Shown piece by piece: positions 1 to 8,189 of a stretch of DNA of 17,244 bases. The position numbers were made by a program, and so were the translations under genes. The DNA comes from Accumulibacter sp. (lineage in GTDB: Bacteria > Pseudomonadota > Gammaproteobacteria > Burkholderiales > Rhodocyclaceae), in contig JAISQQ010000076.1 in assembly GCA_031274075.1 (NCBI GenBank), forward strand, positions 1-17,244. Reading direction: 5' to 3'. Each line of letters begins with the position of its first letter. The first letter of the stretch is position 1. Below the pieces are notes generated by a model. The model was not told where the DNA came from. It worked only from the letters and a program-made list of their open reading frames with translations, and ran no database searches.

Positions 1-10
1 CGCTCCCGTT

Positions 11-901
11 GTGGCGGCGGAAATCTCCGTCCCGGCGCAGGCCTTCGTGCTGGCGCTGGTGCTGGCCGCGCACGGCGCGGTCGCCGCGCTGGCGCTGCGC
101 GTGCAGGCGTCGCCGCAAAGCTTGCCGAGGCCATTGGTGATACAGGCGCGCTGGATCGAGGACGCGCCGTCCGCGGGTGGACAGGCGGAAACGGAAAGCG
201 CCATGCCACAAGCCGCGGCTTCGCTGCCTGCGGCGCTGTCCTCTTCCGCGCCGCCTTCGGTTCCGCCGCCCCCAGAGCCGCCGCCCCCAGAGCCGCCGCC
301 CCCAAAGCCGACGCTTCCAGAACCACAGCTTCCGGCTCCACCGCTCCCGGTTCCACCACCTCCGGAGCCTCCGCCGAAAGTAAAGCGCCCACCGCGCGCG
401 AAGCCTCCGCTCCCGGTGGCGAAACCCGCGCCCGTGCCGAATGCCGAATCCGCGCGCCCTGCCACGACGGAGCAAGCCGTGTCCGAATCTCGGCCAGAAG
501 CCGGGGCAACGCTCGCCGGGTCCGCCGCGTCCGGGCCTCGATGGATATCCGGGCCATCGGGGCCGCCAGGGCCGGCTACCGGGCGACCCGCCAACGGCGC
601 GCCGGGGCCGGCGGCCTACACCGAACCCAATTTCCGGGCGAAATACCTCTCCAACCCGCCGCCCGCCTATCCGCCCGCCTCGGTGCGCCGGCAGGAAGAG
701 GGCACGGTGATCCTGAAGGTGCGCGTGACCGCCGATGGCCGCGCCGACGAGCTTTCCGTCGACCAAGGCAGCGGTTTCGCGCGCCTCGACCAAGCCGCCG
801 TCGACGCGGTGCGGCACTGGCGTTTCGTCCCCGCCCGGCGGGGAGAAGAGAACGTTCCCGGCTGGGTGAGGGTGCCCGTCCGCTTCAGTCTGGAGCAATG
901 A
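11..901 (+). CDS. tonB: TonB energy-transducing protein
   Basis: Couples the inner-membrane proton motive force, harvested by ExbB-ExbD, to outer-membrane TonB-dependent receptors. Seen: an N-terminal hydrophobic anchor (about residues 10-30) with the TonB-typical histidine in LAAHG (His21). A proline-rich periplasmic spacer follows (about 80-145), including three tandem 15-nt units at 263-307. The C-terminal TonB domain (about 200-296) has YPPASVRRQEEGTVILKV, then LDQAA and WRFVPAR, and ends VPVRFSLEQ. The GTG at 11 is the first possible start in view, but the frame stays open to the left edge, so the true start may lie upstream. The anchor begins about 10 residues in, as is usual for TonB, so little can be missing. 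Its partners exbB and exbD follow after a 704-bp repeat-rich gap. The family call is secure; the receptor served is not in the window. Confidence 0.93.
   Translation: MAAEISVPAQAFVLALVLAAHGAVAALALRVQASPQSLPRPLVIQARWIEDAPSAGGQAETESAMPQAAASLPAALSSSAPPSVPPPPEPPPPEPPPPKPTLPEPQLPAPPLPVPPPPEPPPKVKRPPRAKPPLPVAKPAPVPNAESARPATTEQAVSESRPEAGATLAGSAASGPRWISGPSGPPGPATGRPANGAPGPAAYTEPNFRAKYLSNPPPAYPPASVRRQEEGTVILKVRVTADGRADELSVDQGSGFARLDQAAVDAVRHWRFVPARRGEENVPGWVRVPVRFSLEQ
263..307 (+). repeat. Three tandem 15-nt units in the tonB spacer
   Basis: Three consecutive copies of CCGCCGCCCCCAGAG (the third has one change) lie in frame and encode PPPPE, PPPPE and PPPPK. The unit is a multiple of 3, so copy-number change would lengthen or shorten the proline spacer without shifting frame. 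Confidence 0.9.
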
Positions 902-973
902 AATGTTTCGATCCAGATCCGGCAGGCCGGACCAAAGCATGGAAGGGCTTGGAAGTTGTTTGCGAGCTTCTCT

Positions 974-1055
974 GGGAGCGCGGGGCACTAGCCCCGCGAC
1001 AGCGGCGGCAGTGTCATGGCGCGGGTTAAAAACGGCGCGGGCGCTCCGCGCTCCC
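974..1055 (+). repeat. Palindromic REP/BIME-like element, copy A
   Basis: It starts GGGAGCGCGGGGC and ends GCGCTCCC, with an inner GCGGGGC...GCCCCGC hairpin. The flanks are conserved too. The left tail TGTTTGCGAGCTTCTC resembles the left tail of copy D and, inverted, the right tail of copy C. The right flank (about 1056-1082) is the inverted counterpart of 1413-1440 beside copy C. The full unit is therefore about 125 bp, and A and C are in opposite orientation. Confidence 0.8.
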
Positions 1056-1123
1056 CAAGGCCATCGCACGCTCTCCATGAACCTAAAGTCGACCTGTGCG
1101 CGTGAAAACAGCGACGCTTCCGC

Positions 1124-1203
1124 TGGGAGCGCGGGGCTTCCGCCCCGCAATGACCGGGAGAGTGACGCCACCGCTGTTGCGGGCCAGAAGCCCCGCGCTC
1201 CCA
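1124..1203 (+). repeat. Palindromic REP/BIME-like element, copy B
   Basis: Same family as copies A, C and D: TGGGAGCGCGGGGC at the left end, and CCGCTGTTGCGGG followed by CCCCGCGCTCCCA at the right end. It is more diverged in the middle and lies between the oppositely oriented copies A and C. Confidence 0.8.
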
Positions 1204-1261
1204 GGTTCTTTCCATGTCACGCAAGGCGCCGCACGATTCAAGGGCCGTCGAATACGGTGAG

Positions 1262-1278
1262 CGGCGGCTGCGCCGCCG
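1262..1278. repeat. Hairpin CGGCGGC/GCCGCCG
   Basis: A perfect 7-bp stem with a 3-nt loop. The same stem, with a different loop, recurs at 13958-13974. In both places a heptamer tract lies nearby. Confidence 0.75.
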
Positions 1279-1321
1279 GAGAGAAGGACCGGCGGGAGGC
1301 GCTGCGCTTTCCCGCACTACG

Positions 1322-1356
1322 TTTCAGGGATCAGGTGTCAGATGTCAGGTATCAGT
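1322..1356 (+). repeat. Heptamer tract H1 (5 units)
   Basis: Five 7-nt units of the form NNTCAGN in perfect register (for example TGTCAGA then TGTCAGG). Read in the phase used for the whole family, the unit is RKRWCAG. Confidence 0.8.
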
Positions 1357-1440
1357 ACTCTTGTGAACGCGAAGCGCCCGGTAATCACCGCCATTTTCGC
1401 GCGCACGGGCCGATTCATGGAGAGAGTGCGATGGCCCTCT

Positions 1441-1520
1441 GGGAGCGCGGGGCGCCAGCCCCGCAACAGCGGCAATGACACCACCGCCGCTGTTGCGGGG
1501 CTGGTGTGCCCCACGCTCCC
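1441..1520 (-). repeat. Palindromic REP/BIME-like element, copy C
   Basis: The clearest copy. The left arm 1441-1472 and right arm 1487-1520 are near-perfect reverse complements, separated by about 14 nt, so the 80-bp unit could form a long cruciform or RNA hairpin. Each arm contains its own inner hairpin (GCGGGG...CCCCGC). Its flanks show it is inverted relative to copy A. Confidence 0.85.
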
Positions 1521-1605
1521 GGAGAAGATCGCAAACAGGCCCTCACACCCCTTCCGGGCACGATTATCCCCTGAAGGGGAAGTTTCCAACTGGAGTTAGT
1601 CTTCG

Positions 1606-2364
1606 ATGAACCTATCCGAATCCGCCTTTGGTTTTTCGCACTTTCTCGCGCAGGCCGACGCCGTCGGCCTTGCCACCTTCGCCGTGCTGGCGCTCATGTC
1701 GGTCGCCTCGTGGTATCTGATCGCCGTCAAAGGCTGGCAGGCGGCGGCCCTCCGGCGACGGCGGCGGGCGTTTCTCGCCGCCTTCCGCCGCGTCCGCCAT
1801 CCCGCCGAAGCCCGGCAGTTGTGGGAACGGGGCGGAGCGGACGATCCTTTCGCCCGCCTGCTCGGCGAGGGGCTGCTGGCCTGCCGCCTGGTCGGGCAGA
1901 CGGCGAGCGACGAGCGCGCCTTCGCCATGGCCGCGCCCGACGACTTCGTCGCCGCCGCGCTGGAACGAGGCGTCGCCAACGAATCGCGCCGCCTGGAAGG
2001 AGGACTCGCCGCCCTCGCGTCGATCGCCGCCACCGCGCCGTTCGTCGGCCTGCTCGGCACCGTCTGGGGCATCTACCACGCGCTCTTGTCGATCGGGATT
2101 TCGGGGCAGGCCAGCCTCGACAAGGTGGCCGGGCCGGTGGGCGAGGCGCTGACCATGACCGCCTGCGGCCTGTTCGTCGCCATCCCCGCGGTGCTCGCCT
2201 ACAACGCCTTCGTCCGCCTGAACCGCGGCTTGTGCGGCGAGCTGGAAAACCACGCGCACGAAGTGTTCGGCCTGCTCGGCATCGGACGGCAGGCGTCGTC
2301 GCTGGATCTCGTCGAATTCTCCGCCGCCAACGCCCATCCGGCGCGGCTCGAAGGAGCGCGCTGA
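1606..2364 (+). CDS. exbB: ExbB/MotA/TolQ-family proton channel subunit
   Basis: Inner-membrane channel component that, with ExbD, converts proton flow into TonB energisation. Seen: 252 residues with three membrane segments at about 20-40, 136-160 and 180-202, and a large cytoplasmic segment between the first two, as in ExbB. The family core is present: ATAPFVGLLGTVWGIYHAL before the second loop, then GPVGEALTMTACGLFVAIPAVLAYN. ATG 1606 is preceded by GGAG at 1592-1595 (spacing 10). It is followed after 2 nt by exbD, so the two are co-transcribed. TolQ is less likely because tonB lies upstream and no tolA/tolB is present. Confidence 0.93.
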   Translation: MNLSESAFGFSHFLAQADAVGLATFAVLALMSVASWYLIAVKGWQAAALRRRRRAFLAAFRRVRHPAEARQLWERGGADDPFARLLGEGLLACRLVGQTASDERAFAMAAPDDFVAAALERGVANESRRLEGGLAALASIAATAPFVGLLGTVWGIYHALLSIGISGQASLDKVAGPVGEALTMTACGLFVAIPAVLAYNAFVRLNRGLCGELENHAHEVFGLLGIGRQASSLDLVEFSAANAHPARLEGAR

Positions 2365-2366
2365 CC

Positions 2367-2764
<398 letters not shown>

Positions 2765-2780
<16 letters not shown>

Positions 2781-2799
2781 CGGGTGACGGGTGACAGCA
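2765..2799 (+). repeat. Heptamer tract H2 (5 units)
   Basis: Five 7-nt units in register (phase GACRGGT, equivalent to GTGACRG). It overlaps the 3' end of exbD and supplies its stop codon. Shorter, inverted matches (H3) lie at 2945-2962. Confidence 0.85.
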
Positions 2800-2805
2800 T
2801 TTTTT

Positions 2806-2838
2806 ATAGGTTGGGGTGAGCAAAGCGAACCCCAACGT
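2806..2838. repeat. REP-like palindrome GTTGGGGT/ACCCCAAC
   Basis: An 8-bp perfect stem (2810-2817 with 2829-2836) around GAGCAAAGCGA. The whole 33-nt unit recurs inverted at 3000-3031, with one indel and a few substitutions. It lies 26 nt after exbD and could act as a transcription or mRNA-end structure, but there is no T-run. Confidence 0.8.
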
Positions 2839-2944
2839 TGCCGAGCAAGGAGGAATTTTCGAGCCGAATTCATTCACCTGAATCAGGGGACAGAGGTTAA
2901 GTGACAGCAAGGTAAAAACATTGGGACGGTGCCACCGCCTGCTT

Positions 2945-2962
2945 GTCACCTACCCGTCACCT
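2945..2962 (-). repeat. Degraded heptamer tract H3
   Basis: GTCACCTACCCGTCACCT. On the other strand this reads AGGTGAC, GGGT, AGGTGAC: two H2-type units with a partial unit between them. Its orientation is opposite to H2, so H2 and H3 bracket the palindrome at 2806-2838. Confidence 0.6.
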
Positions 2963-2999
2963 GCCCCTTCCTCCTGTTTTCTGAAACCCGAACGGCTTT

Positions 3000-3031
3000 A
3001 CGTTGGAGTTCGCTTCACTCATCCAACCTAT
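3000..3031. repeat. Inverted copy of the GTTGGGGT palindrome
   Basis: Reverse-complement match to 2806-2838 (ATAGGTTGG at one end, CCAACGT at the other). With that copy it forms a widely spaced inverted pair in the gap between exbD and the nitrilase gene. Confidence 0.75.
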
Positions 3032-3037
3032 ATCTTG

Positions 3038-3065
3038 CTGTCTTCTGTTCTCTGTCCTCCGATTT
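3038..3065 (-). repeat. Heptamer tract H4 (3-4 units)
   Basis: CTGTCTT, CTGTTCT and CTGTCCT in register, then a weaker CCGATTT. It ends 3 nt before the ATG at 3069. It is the inverted counterpart of H5, which starts right after the stop of the same gene. Confidence 0.75.
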
Positions 3066-3068
3066 GAC

Positions 3069-4034
3069 ATGATCCCTATGATGATGACCTTATCTGTGAC
3101 ACCCAAAACGCCGGCCCGGCGTCCGGTGCGCGATCCGTTCCGTAGGCCGCTCCGGCTCGGGATGGCGGGAGCGCTGGCGACGACGCTGGTGTGCCTTTCG
3201 GCCGCCGTGTTCGCCGCCGGGACGCCGCCGGACGCAAAACCAATGGACGGCGAGCACCGTGCTGGCGTCAAGGCGTCCGGCGCGACGCGCATCGCCCTGT
3301 TGCACCTGGACGCGGTTCCGGGCGACGTGGCCGGCAACCGCGCCCGCGTCGAGGCCGGAATCGCCGAGGCGGCGCGGCAGGGCGCCGATTGGGTGATGAC
3401 CCCCGAGCTGGCCGAGACGGGCTATAACTTCGCCAAGCGCATCGGCACCGGCTGGATCGAGCCTTTCCCCAGCGCCTGGATTCGCGCCCTGGCGGCACTG
3501 GCCCGCGACGAGCGGGTGGCGCTGTTCATCGGCTTTGCCGAACGCGACGGGCGCAGCGGGGAGCTGCACAACAGCGTGGCGGTCATCGACCGCGCCGGCG
3601 TCATCCTGGGCGCCTACCGCAAGCGCTTCCCGATGCACGGCAGCGCCGAAGCCTGGTCGCGGCCTGGCGGCGACCAGGCGCCTTTCGTCGTCGATGGCGT
3701 TCGGGTCGGCCTGCTGATCTGCGCCGACGCCTACGACCCGGCCTTCGCCGAACGACAGCGCGCGCAGGGCGCGGCGATCCTGCTGTCGCCGGCCAACTGG
3801 CCGCCGCTCGGCGACGTGGGGCCGAAGAGCACCTGGGAGGACCGCTCGCGCGAGACCGGGCTGCCGCTGGTGGTGAACAACCGCACCGGCGTCGAGCCCG
3901 AACTGGATTTCTCGCAAGGGCAAAGCGCCGTCAGCGTCGGCGGCCAGCGGCTGTTCTCGTTCAGTTCGCCGCAATCGCGAGTGTTCTACGTCGATTGGGA
4001 CGGCAGGCAGGGATTCTCGATTGTGATGCCGTGA
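3069..4034 (+). CDS. Carbon-nitrogen hydrolase (nitrilase superfamily) with N-terminal export signal
   Basis: Predicted to hydrolyse a non-peptide C-N bond (amide or nitrile); the substrate cannot be read from the sequence. Seen: the Glu-Lys-Cys triad of the nitrilase superfamily in its usual motifs, TPELAETGY (Glu113), AYRKRF (Lys185) and GLLICADAYDP (Cys218), numbered from ATG 3069. Residues 25-51 look like a signal peptide (RRPLRLG, then a hydrophobic run ending AVFAAG). The RRPLR start weakly resembles a Tat signal. This is unusual, since most family members are cytoplasmic. There is no clear ribosome-binding site, and ATGs at 3078, 3081 and 3084 are alternative starts. An in-frame TTG at 3003 is rejected because it would translate repeat DNA. 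Whether it serves the TonB/chelatase locus or is a passenger is unknown. Confidence 0.8.
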   Translation: MIPMMMTLSVTPKTPARRPVRDPFRRPLRLGMAGALATTLVCLSAAVFAAGTPPDAKPMDGEHRAGVKASGATRIALLHLDAVPGDVAGNRARVEAGIAEAARQGADWVMTPELAETGYNFAKRIGTGWIEPFPSAWIRALAALARDERVALFIGFAERDGRSGELHNSVAVIDRAGVILGAYRKRFPMHGSAEAWSRPGGDQAPFVVDGVRVGLLICADAYDPAFAERQRAQGAAILLSPANWPPLGDVGPKSTWEDRSRETGLPLVVNNRTGVEPELDFSQGQSAVSVGGQRLFSFSSPQSRVFYVDWDGRQGFSIVMP

Positions 4035-4062
4035 CCAGAAGACAGAAGACGGAGGACAGAGG
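4035..4062 (+). repeat. Heptamer tract H5 (4 units)
   Basis: It begins with the base after the nitrilase stop codon. The four units in register are of the type AAGACAG, AAGACGG, AGGACAG. A short related fragment (CAGAAGACAGAG) follows at 4115-4126. Inverted partner of H4. Confidence 0.85.
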
Positions 4063-4076
4063 ACCGTAATATTTGC

Positions 4077-4091
4077 GGGCGCGAAGCGCCC
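4077..4091. repeat. Hairpin GGGCGC-GAA-GCGCCC
   Basis: A perfect 6-bp stem with a GAA loop between tract H5 and its fragment at 4115-4126. A decayed relative, AACGCGAAGCGCCCGGTAAT, lies at 1366-1385 just after tract H1, so hairpin and heptamers seem to travel together. Confidence 0.7.
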
Positions 4092-4131
4092 GGTGACTGG
4101 ATTGTCTTTGTGATCAGAAGACAGAGTTGTA

Positions 4132-4248
4132 GTAGGGCGGATGCAATCCGCCGCTCGTTCTTTTGCCGCAGGCGAAACCTGCGGCAATCCTGAATCAATG
4201 CGGCGCTTCGCGCCGGAGCGTACCACCGGCGGATTGCATCCGCCCTAC
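4132..4248. repeat. Inverted-repeat element upstream of the chelatase gene
   Basis: Positions 4132-4153 and 4227-4248 are perfect 22-bp inverted repeats (outer end GTAGGGCGGATGC). Inside are a hairpin GCCGCAGG/CCTGCGGC (4165-4185) and a small GGCGC/GCGCC stem (4202-4214). There is no coding potential. It lies 49 bp upstream of the chelatase start, so its structured RNA would fall in the 5' leader. Confidence 0.85.
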
Positions 4249-4283
4249 CAAACCACGCGCCATGTTCTGGGAGGAGCCATCTG

Positions 4284-4290
4284 AAAGGGA
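4284..4290 (+). promoter_or_regulatory. Ribosome-binding site of the chelatase gene
   Basis: AAAGGGA, 7 nt before ATG 4298. It decides for this start over the in-frame ATG at 4262. Confidence 0.7.
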
Positions 4291-4297
4291 TTTTGGC

Positions 4298-7200
4298 ATG
4301 GAAAAAAAACAGCACACCATCGTCGTCATCGACGCCACCTCCACGCATCTGCCGCCGCTCGGGCGCGCCGCGGCGGCGCTGTCGCCGGAGGAGGCGGCGT
4401 GCCTGCGCGTGGTCGCGGCGGGCCGGGAGGATCTTTTCGACGCCCGGCGCGTCGCGGCGATGGCCGGGACGATCCGCGCGGCGTCGGCGCTGATCCTGCT
4501 GCCGCACGGCGGCGAGCGCTCGATTCCCGGCGTCGGGACGCTGGCCGAGGCGGCCCGCGGGAGGCTGATCCACGTCCAGGCCAGCGGCATGTCGCCGGAG
4601 GACGTCGAACTGGCGCAGGCGCTCGGCAGCGATTTTGGATCGGAAAGCTACGCGCGCCGCCACGCCTACCTGCGCGAAGGCGGCGTGAACAACTTGCGCG
4701 GCCTGCTGCTGGCGCTGGCGCGCGAACTCGGCTGCGATCTGCCGCCGCCGCCCGCGCCGGAAAAACTGCCGCGCGAGGGTATTTATCACCCCGGATGGCC
4801 GGGCGGATCGCGGGACCGCGACGCCTATCTCGACTGGGCCAAGGATCGCGCGGCGGCGGGCGCGGTGGCGGGCTTGCCAGCGGGTTTGCCAGTAATCGGC
4901 CTGTGGTTCGGGCAGTACGCCTGGCAGAACGGCGACCTGGCGGTGTTCGACGCGCTGATCGGCGAAATCGAAGCGCAGGGCGGCGTGCCGCTGGCGGTCT
5001 TTCACCACCGCTTCCGCGACGCCGAGCTGGGTAACATGAGCGTGGCCGAAGTCGCCGATTTCTTCTTCAAGCGCGACGGCGAGACGCTGATCGAGGTGCT
5101 GCTTTCGCCGATGGGCTTTTCGCTGACCCAGGCCACGCCGGGATCGGAGCACGTATTGCCCGGTCTCGACGCGCCGGTGCTGCAACTGATCCTGACCTAC
5201 AATCCGCGCACCCAGTGGGAGGAGACGGAACAGGGCGTGTCGCCGATGGACGTATCGGTCAACATCGCGCAGCCGGAATTCGACGGCGCGATCATCGGCA
5301 CGGTGGTCGGCACGCGCGACGACGCTGGCGCCGATCCGGCGACCGGGGCGCGCCTGCTGAACCACCAGCCGGTCGAGGAACGCTGCCGCCATGCCGTGAA
5401 ATGGGCGATGAACTGGGCACGCCTGCGGCGCACGCCGCCCGCCGAACGCAAGCTGGCGATCATTTTCCACCAGTATCCCCCGCGCAACGACCAGTTGGGC
5501 TGCGCCGCCGGCCTCGATTCGTTCGAGAGCGTCAAGGCGCTGCTCGAACGCATGCAGGCCGAGGGCTACGACATCGGTCGCCGCTTCGAAAGCGGCGAGG
5601 CGATCGCCTTCGAGCTGATCGACCGCCTGACCGGCGACCGGCGCTACCTGCCGCCGGAGCGGATGGCCGAACGCGCCGCGGCGGCCATCGACACCCCGAC
5701 CGCGTTGCGCTGGCACGCCGAACGCGGCGCGAAGATGCGCCGGGAGATGGACGAGAAATGGGGACCGGCGCCGGGCGTCACCTTCTGTCATGACGGCAGG
5801 CTGCTGGTCGGCGGCATGCTGATCGGCAAGGTCTTCCTCGGCGTGCAGCCGCCGCGCGCGCGCCTGGAAGAGGCCGACGAGCCGTCGCTGCAGCCGGACG
5901 GGCAGACTATTCACGATCCCTTCCTGCCGGCCACGCACCACTACCTCGGGTATTACCGCTGGCTGCGCGAGGAATTCGGCGCGCACGCCGTCATCCACGT
6001 CGGCACGCACGGTTCGCTCGAATGGCTGCCGGGCAAGAGCGCGGGGCTGTCGCGCGACTGTTATCCCGACGCGGCGATCGCCGATCTCCCGCATTTTTAT
6101 CCGTACATCATCAACAATCCCGGCGAGGGCACCCAGGCCAAGCGGCGCTCGTACTGCGTCATCCTCGACCACATGATTCCGCCGCAGACCAAGGCCGGCA
6201 AGACCGAGACCTTCCAGCGGATCGAGGATCTGCTGGACTCGGCCTGCCAGGCGCGGCAGGAAGACCCGGCCAAGCTGACGCTGATCCTGGAGAAGGTCTG
6301 GAAGCTGGCGGCCGAGGCGCATCTCGACGCCGACGTCGGCATGACGCGCGAGCAGGCCGAGGCCGAGCCGTCGGCGTTCTTCGGCAAGCTGCACGCCTAC
6401 CTGGACACCGTCGACGTAAGCTCGATCAACGACGGCCTGCACACGCTGGGGCAAGTGCCGCCGGCGCCGCGCTTCAACGAGACGATGGTGCATCTGACGC
6501 GCCTCCCGAACGGCGAGGTGGCTTCCCTGTGGGACGCGATTGCCGCGGCGCGCGGCTTCGACGGCGAGGATCTGCGCGACCATCCGGGCGAACTCGTGCC
6601 GGCGCTCGGCCAGACCAAGGGGCAGATCCTCGGCCAGATTCTCCGGGACGCGCGCGCCGCGTTCGACGCCCTCGACGACGCCGCCTGGAGCGACGCGGCG
6701 ATCGCCGCCGAGACGCGCGCGCGCTTCGACGGCTCGACGCGCGTGCGCGAGGTGCTGTGTTTCGTGCGCGACGGCATCCGGCCCAAACTGCGGCGGATCA
6801 CCGACGAGATCGACTACACGCTCCACGGCCTCGACGGCGGTTTCGTTCCGCCAGGAGGATCGGGCAGCCCGACGCGCGGGCGCGTCGACATCCTGCCGAC
6901 CGGGCGCAATTTCTTCTCCGTCGATCCCTTCAAGATTCCCACGCCCGAGGCCTGGGAGGTCGGCGTGCGCCAGGCCGACGCGCTGGTCGAGCGCTACCGG
7001 CAAGACGAAGGCAGGGCGCCGCGCCAGGTCGGCATGGTACTCTGGGGCGTGCCGACGATGAGCACACGCGGCGACGACCTGGCGCAAATCCTCTACATGA
7101 TCGGCGTGCGTCCCGTATGGAACCGGCACAGCGGCCGGGTCGACGGCGTCGAGATCATCCCGCTGGAAGAGCGCGACTACCCGCGCATCGACGTCACCGT

Positions 7201-8140
7201 CCGCGCCTCCGGCTTCTTCCGCGACGCCTTTCCCAACCTGATGACGATGATCGACGGCGCGGCGCGCATGGTCGCGGCGCTCGACGAACCGCCGGAAATG
7301 AACCCGCTGGCACAGAACGTGGCCATCGATTACGCCGACCTGATCAAGGCCGGGCTGTCGGCGGAAGACGCCGAAAAGCGCGCCACCTTCCGGGTTTACT
7401 CCGACAAGCCCGGATGCTACGGCGCGGGCGTCGCCGACCTGCTCGACAGCGGCCGCTGGAAGGAACTCGGCGATCTGGGCGAAATCTACATTTCCTGGGG
7501 CGGCTACGCCTACGGCCAGGGCGCGTATGGCGAGGCGCGCCAGGACGATTTCCGCCGCCGCATGGGCCAACTGGACCTGACGGTAAAAAACGAGGCGACG
7601 CGCGAGTACGACATTTTCAGTTGCGTCGACTTCAACAACTACCACGGCGGCATGAACGCGGCGGTGAAAACGGTGAGCGGCCAGTACGCGCCGAGCTACT
7701 CGGGCGATTCGTCCGACCCGCGCAAGCCGCGCATTCGCTCCAGCGAAGAGGAAGGCCGCTTCATCTTCCGCACGCGCGCGCTCAACCCCAAGTGGATCGA
7801 AGGCATGAAACGCCACGGCTACAAGGGCGCGGGCGACCTGTCGCGCCTGGTCGACATCTGCTACCAGTGGGACGCCTCCTCCGACATCCTGGAGGACTGG
7901 CAGTACAAGGAACTGGCGAAGACCTACGCGCTCGACCCGGAAATGCAGCGCTTCTTCAAGTGCCACAACCCCTACGCCTTGCACAACATCGCCGAACGCC
8001 TGCTCGAAGCAATCGCGCGCGGCCTGTGGGAAACCCCCGGAGCCGACAAGGACGCGCTCGAAGCCCTGCTGCTCGACGCCGAAGGCGCGATCGAGGACGC
8101 GCTGGCAGAGGGAATGCGCGCGGCGGATGGCGAGGCGTGA
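4298..8140 (+). CDS. cobN: CobN/BchH-type (class I) chelatase large subunit; cobaltochelatase or HmuS-like
   Basis: CobN inserts cobalt into hydrogenobyrinic acid diamide with the AAA+ partners CobS/CobT. BchH/ChlH loads magnesium into protoporphyrin. HmuS-type relatives beside TonB systems have been described as removing iron from haem. Seen: 1280 residues, the usual CobN size. The family core is HVGTHGSLEWLPGK (567-580), followed by CYPD and INNPGEGTQAKRR. The C-terminal core is YHGGMNAAV (His1116), then SGDSSDPRKP, NPKWIEGMKRHGYKGA and ERLLEAI. There is no signal peptide or membrane segment, so it is probably cytoplasmic. ATG 4298 has AAAGGGA at 4284-4290 (spacing 7); an in-frame ATG at 4262 lacks such a site. 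No chelatase AAA+ subunit and no cobalamin gene is in view. The superfamily is certain; the metal and tetrapyrrole are not, so the gene symbol is provisional. Confidence 0.88.
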   Translation: MEKKQHTIVVIDATSTHLPPLGRAAAALSPEEAACLRVVAAGREDLFDARRVAAMAGTIRAASALILLPHGGERSIPGVGTLAEAARGRLIHVQASGMSPEDVELAQALGSDFGSESYARRHAYLREGGVNNLRGLLLALARELGCDLPPPPAPEKLPREGIYHPGWPGGSRDRDAYLDWAKDRAAAGAVAGLPAGLPVIGLWFGQYAWQNGDLAVFDALIGEIEAQGGVPLAVFHHRFRDAELGNMSVAEVADFFFKRDGETLIEVLLSPMGFSLTQATPGSEHVLPGLDAPVLQLILTYNPRTQWEETEQGVSPMDVSVNIAQPEFDGAIIGTVVGTRDDAGADPATGARLLNHQPVEERCRHAVKWAMNWARLRRTPPAERKLAIIFHQYPPRNDQLGCAAGLDSFESVKALLERMQAEGYDIGRRFESGEAIAFELIDRLTGDRRYLPPERMAERAAAAIDTPTALRWHAERGAKMRREMDEKWGPAPGVTFCHDGRLLVGGMLIGKVFLGVQPPRARLEEADEPSLQPDGQTIHDPFLPATHHYLGYYRWLREEFGAHAVIHVGTHGSLEWLPGKSAGLSRDCYPDAAIADLPHFYPYIINNPGEGTQAKRRSYCVILDHMIPPQTKAGKTETFQRIEDLLDSACQARQEDPAKLTLILEKVWKLAAEAHLDADVGMTREQAEAEPSAFFGKLHAYLDTVDVSSINDGLHTLGQVPPAPRFNETMVHLTRLPNGEVASLWDAIAAARGFDGEDLRDHPGELVPALGQTKGQILGQILRDARAAFDALDDAAWSDAAIAAETRARFDGSTRVREVLCFVRDGIRPKLRRITDEIDYTLHGLDGGFVPPGGSGSPTRGRVDILPTGRNFFSVDPFKIPTPEAWEVGVRQADALVERYRQDEGRAPRQVGMVLWGVPTMSTRGDDLAQILYMIGVRPVWNRHSGRVDGVEIIPLEERDYPRIDVTVRASGFFRDAFPNLMTMIDGAARMVAALDEPPEMNPLAQNVAIDYADLIKAGLSAEDAEKRATFRVYSDKPGCYGAGVADLLDSGRWKELGDLGEIYISWGGYAYGQGAYGEARQDDFRRRMGQLDLTVKNEATREYDIFSCVDFNNYHGGMNAAVKTVSGQYAPSYSGDSSDPRKPRIRSSEEEGRFIFRTRALNPKWIEGMKRHGYKGAGDLSRLVDICYQWDASSDILEDWQYKELAKTYALDPEMQRFFKCHNPYALHNIAERLLEAIARGLWETPGADKDALEALLLDAEGAIEDALAEGMRAADGEA

Positions 8141-8189
8141 ATGCGCGGCGGCCAGTGACAGTTTTTTAGAACCTGTTTGCGATTTTTCT

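Larger units (their letters stand above)
902..1605. other. 704-bp intergenic stretch between tonB and exbB
   Basis: I see no credible gene here; the open frames crossing it are made of repeat sequence. It holds three long GC-rich palindromic elements (974-1055, 1124-1203, 1441-1520), a hairpin at 1262-1278 and a heptamer tract at 1322-1356. A possible ribosome-binding site for exbB, GGAG, lies at 1592-1595. It interrupts what would otherwise be a compact tonB-exbB-exbD operon. Confidence 0.8.

Noticed and set aside
903..1478. Open frames across the tonB-exbB gap
   Set aside because: They are translated palindromic repeats (recurring WERGA and SPATAA strings) with no ribosome-binding site or family resemblance.
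3003..3068. TTG start giving the nitrilase 22 more residues
   Set aside because: The extra residues come from an inverted palindrome and heptamer tract H4. The ATG cluster at 3069-3084 gives a normal signal peptide.
4035..4297. Possible cobalamin riboswitch ahead of the chelatase gene
   Set aside because: The region is explained by hairpins and a 22-bp inverted repeat. I found no B12-box-like sequence there or in the other upstream gaps.
8141..8180. Rho-independent terminator after the chelatase gene (T6 at 8162-8167)
   Set aside because: I could not find a stable stem directly before the T-run; the GC-rich stretch there has direct rather than inverted similarity.
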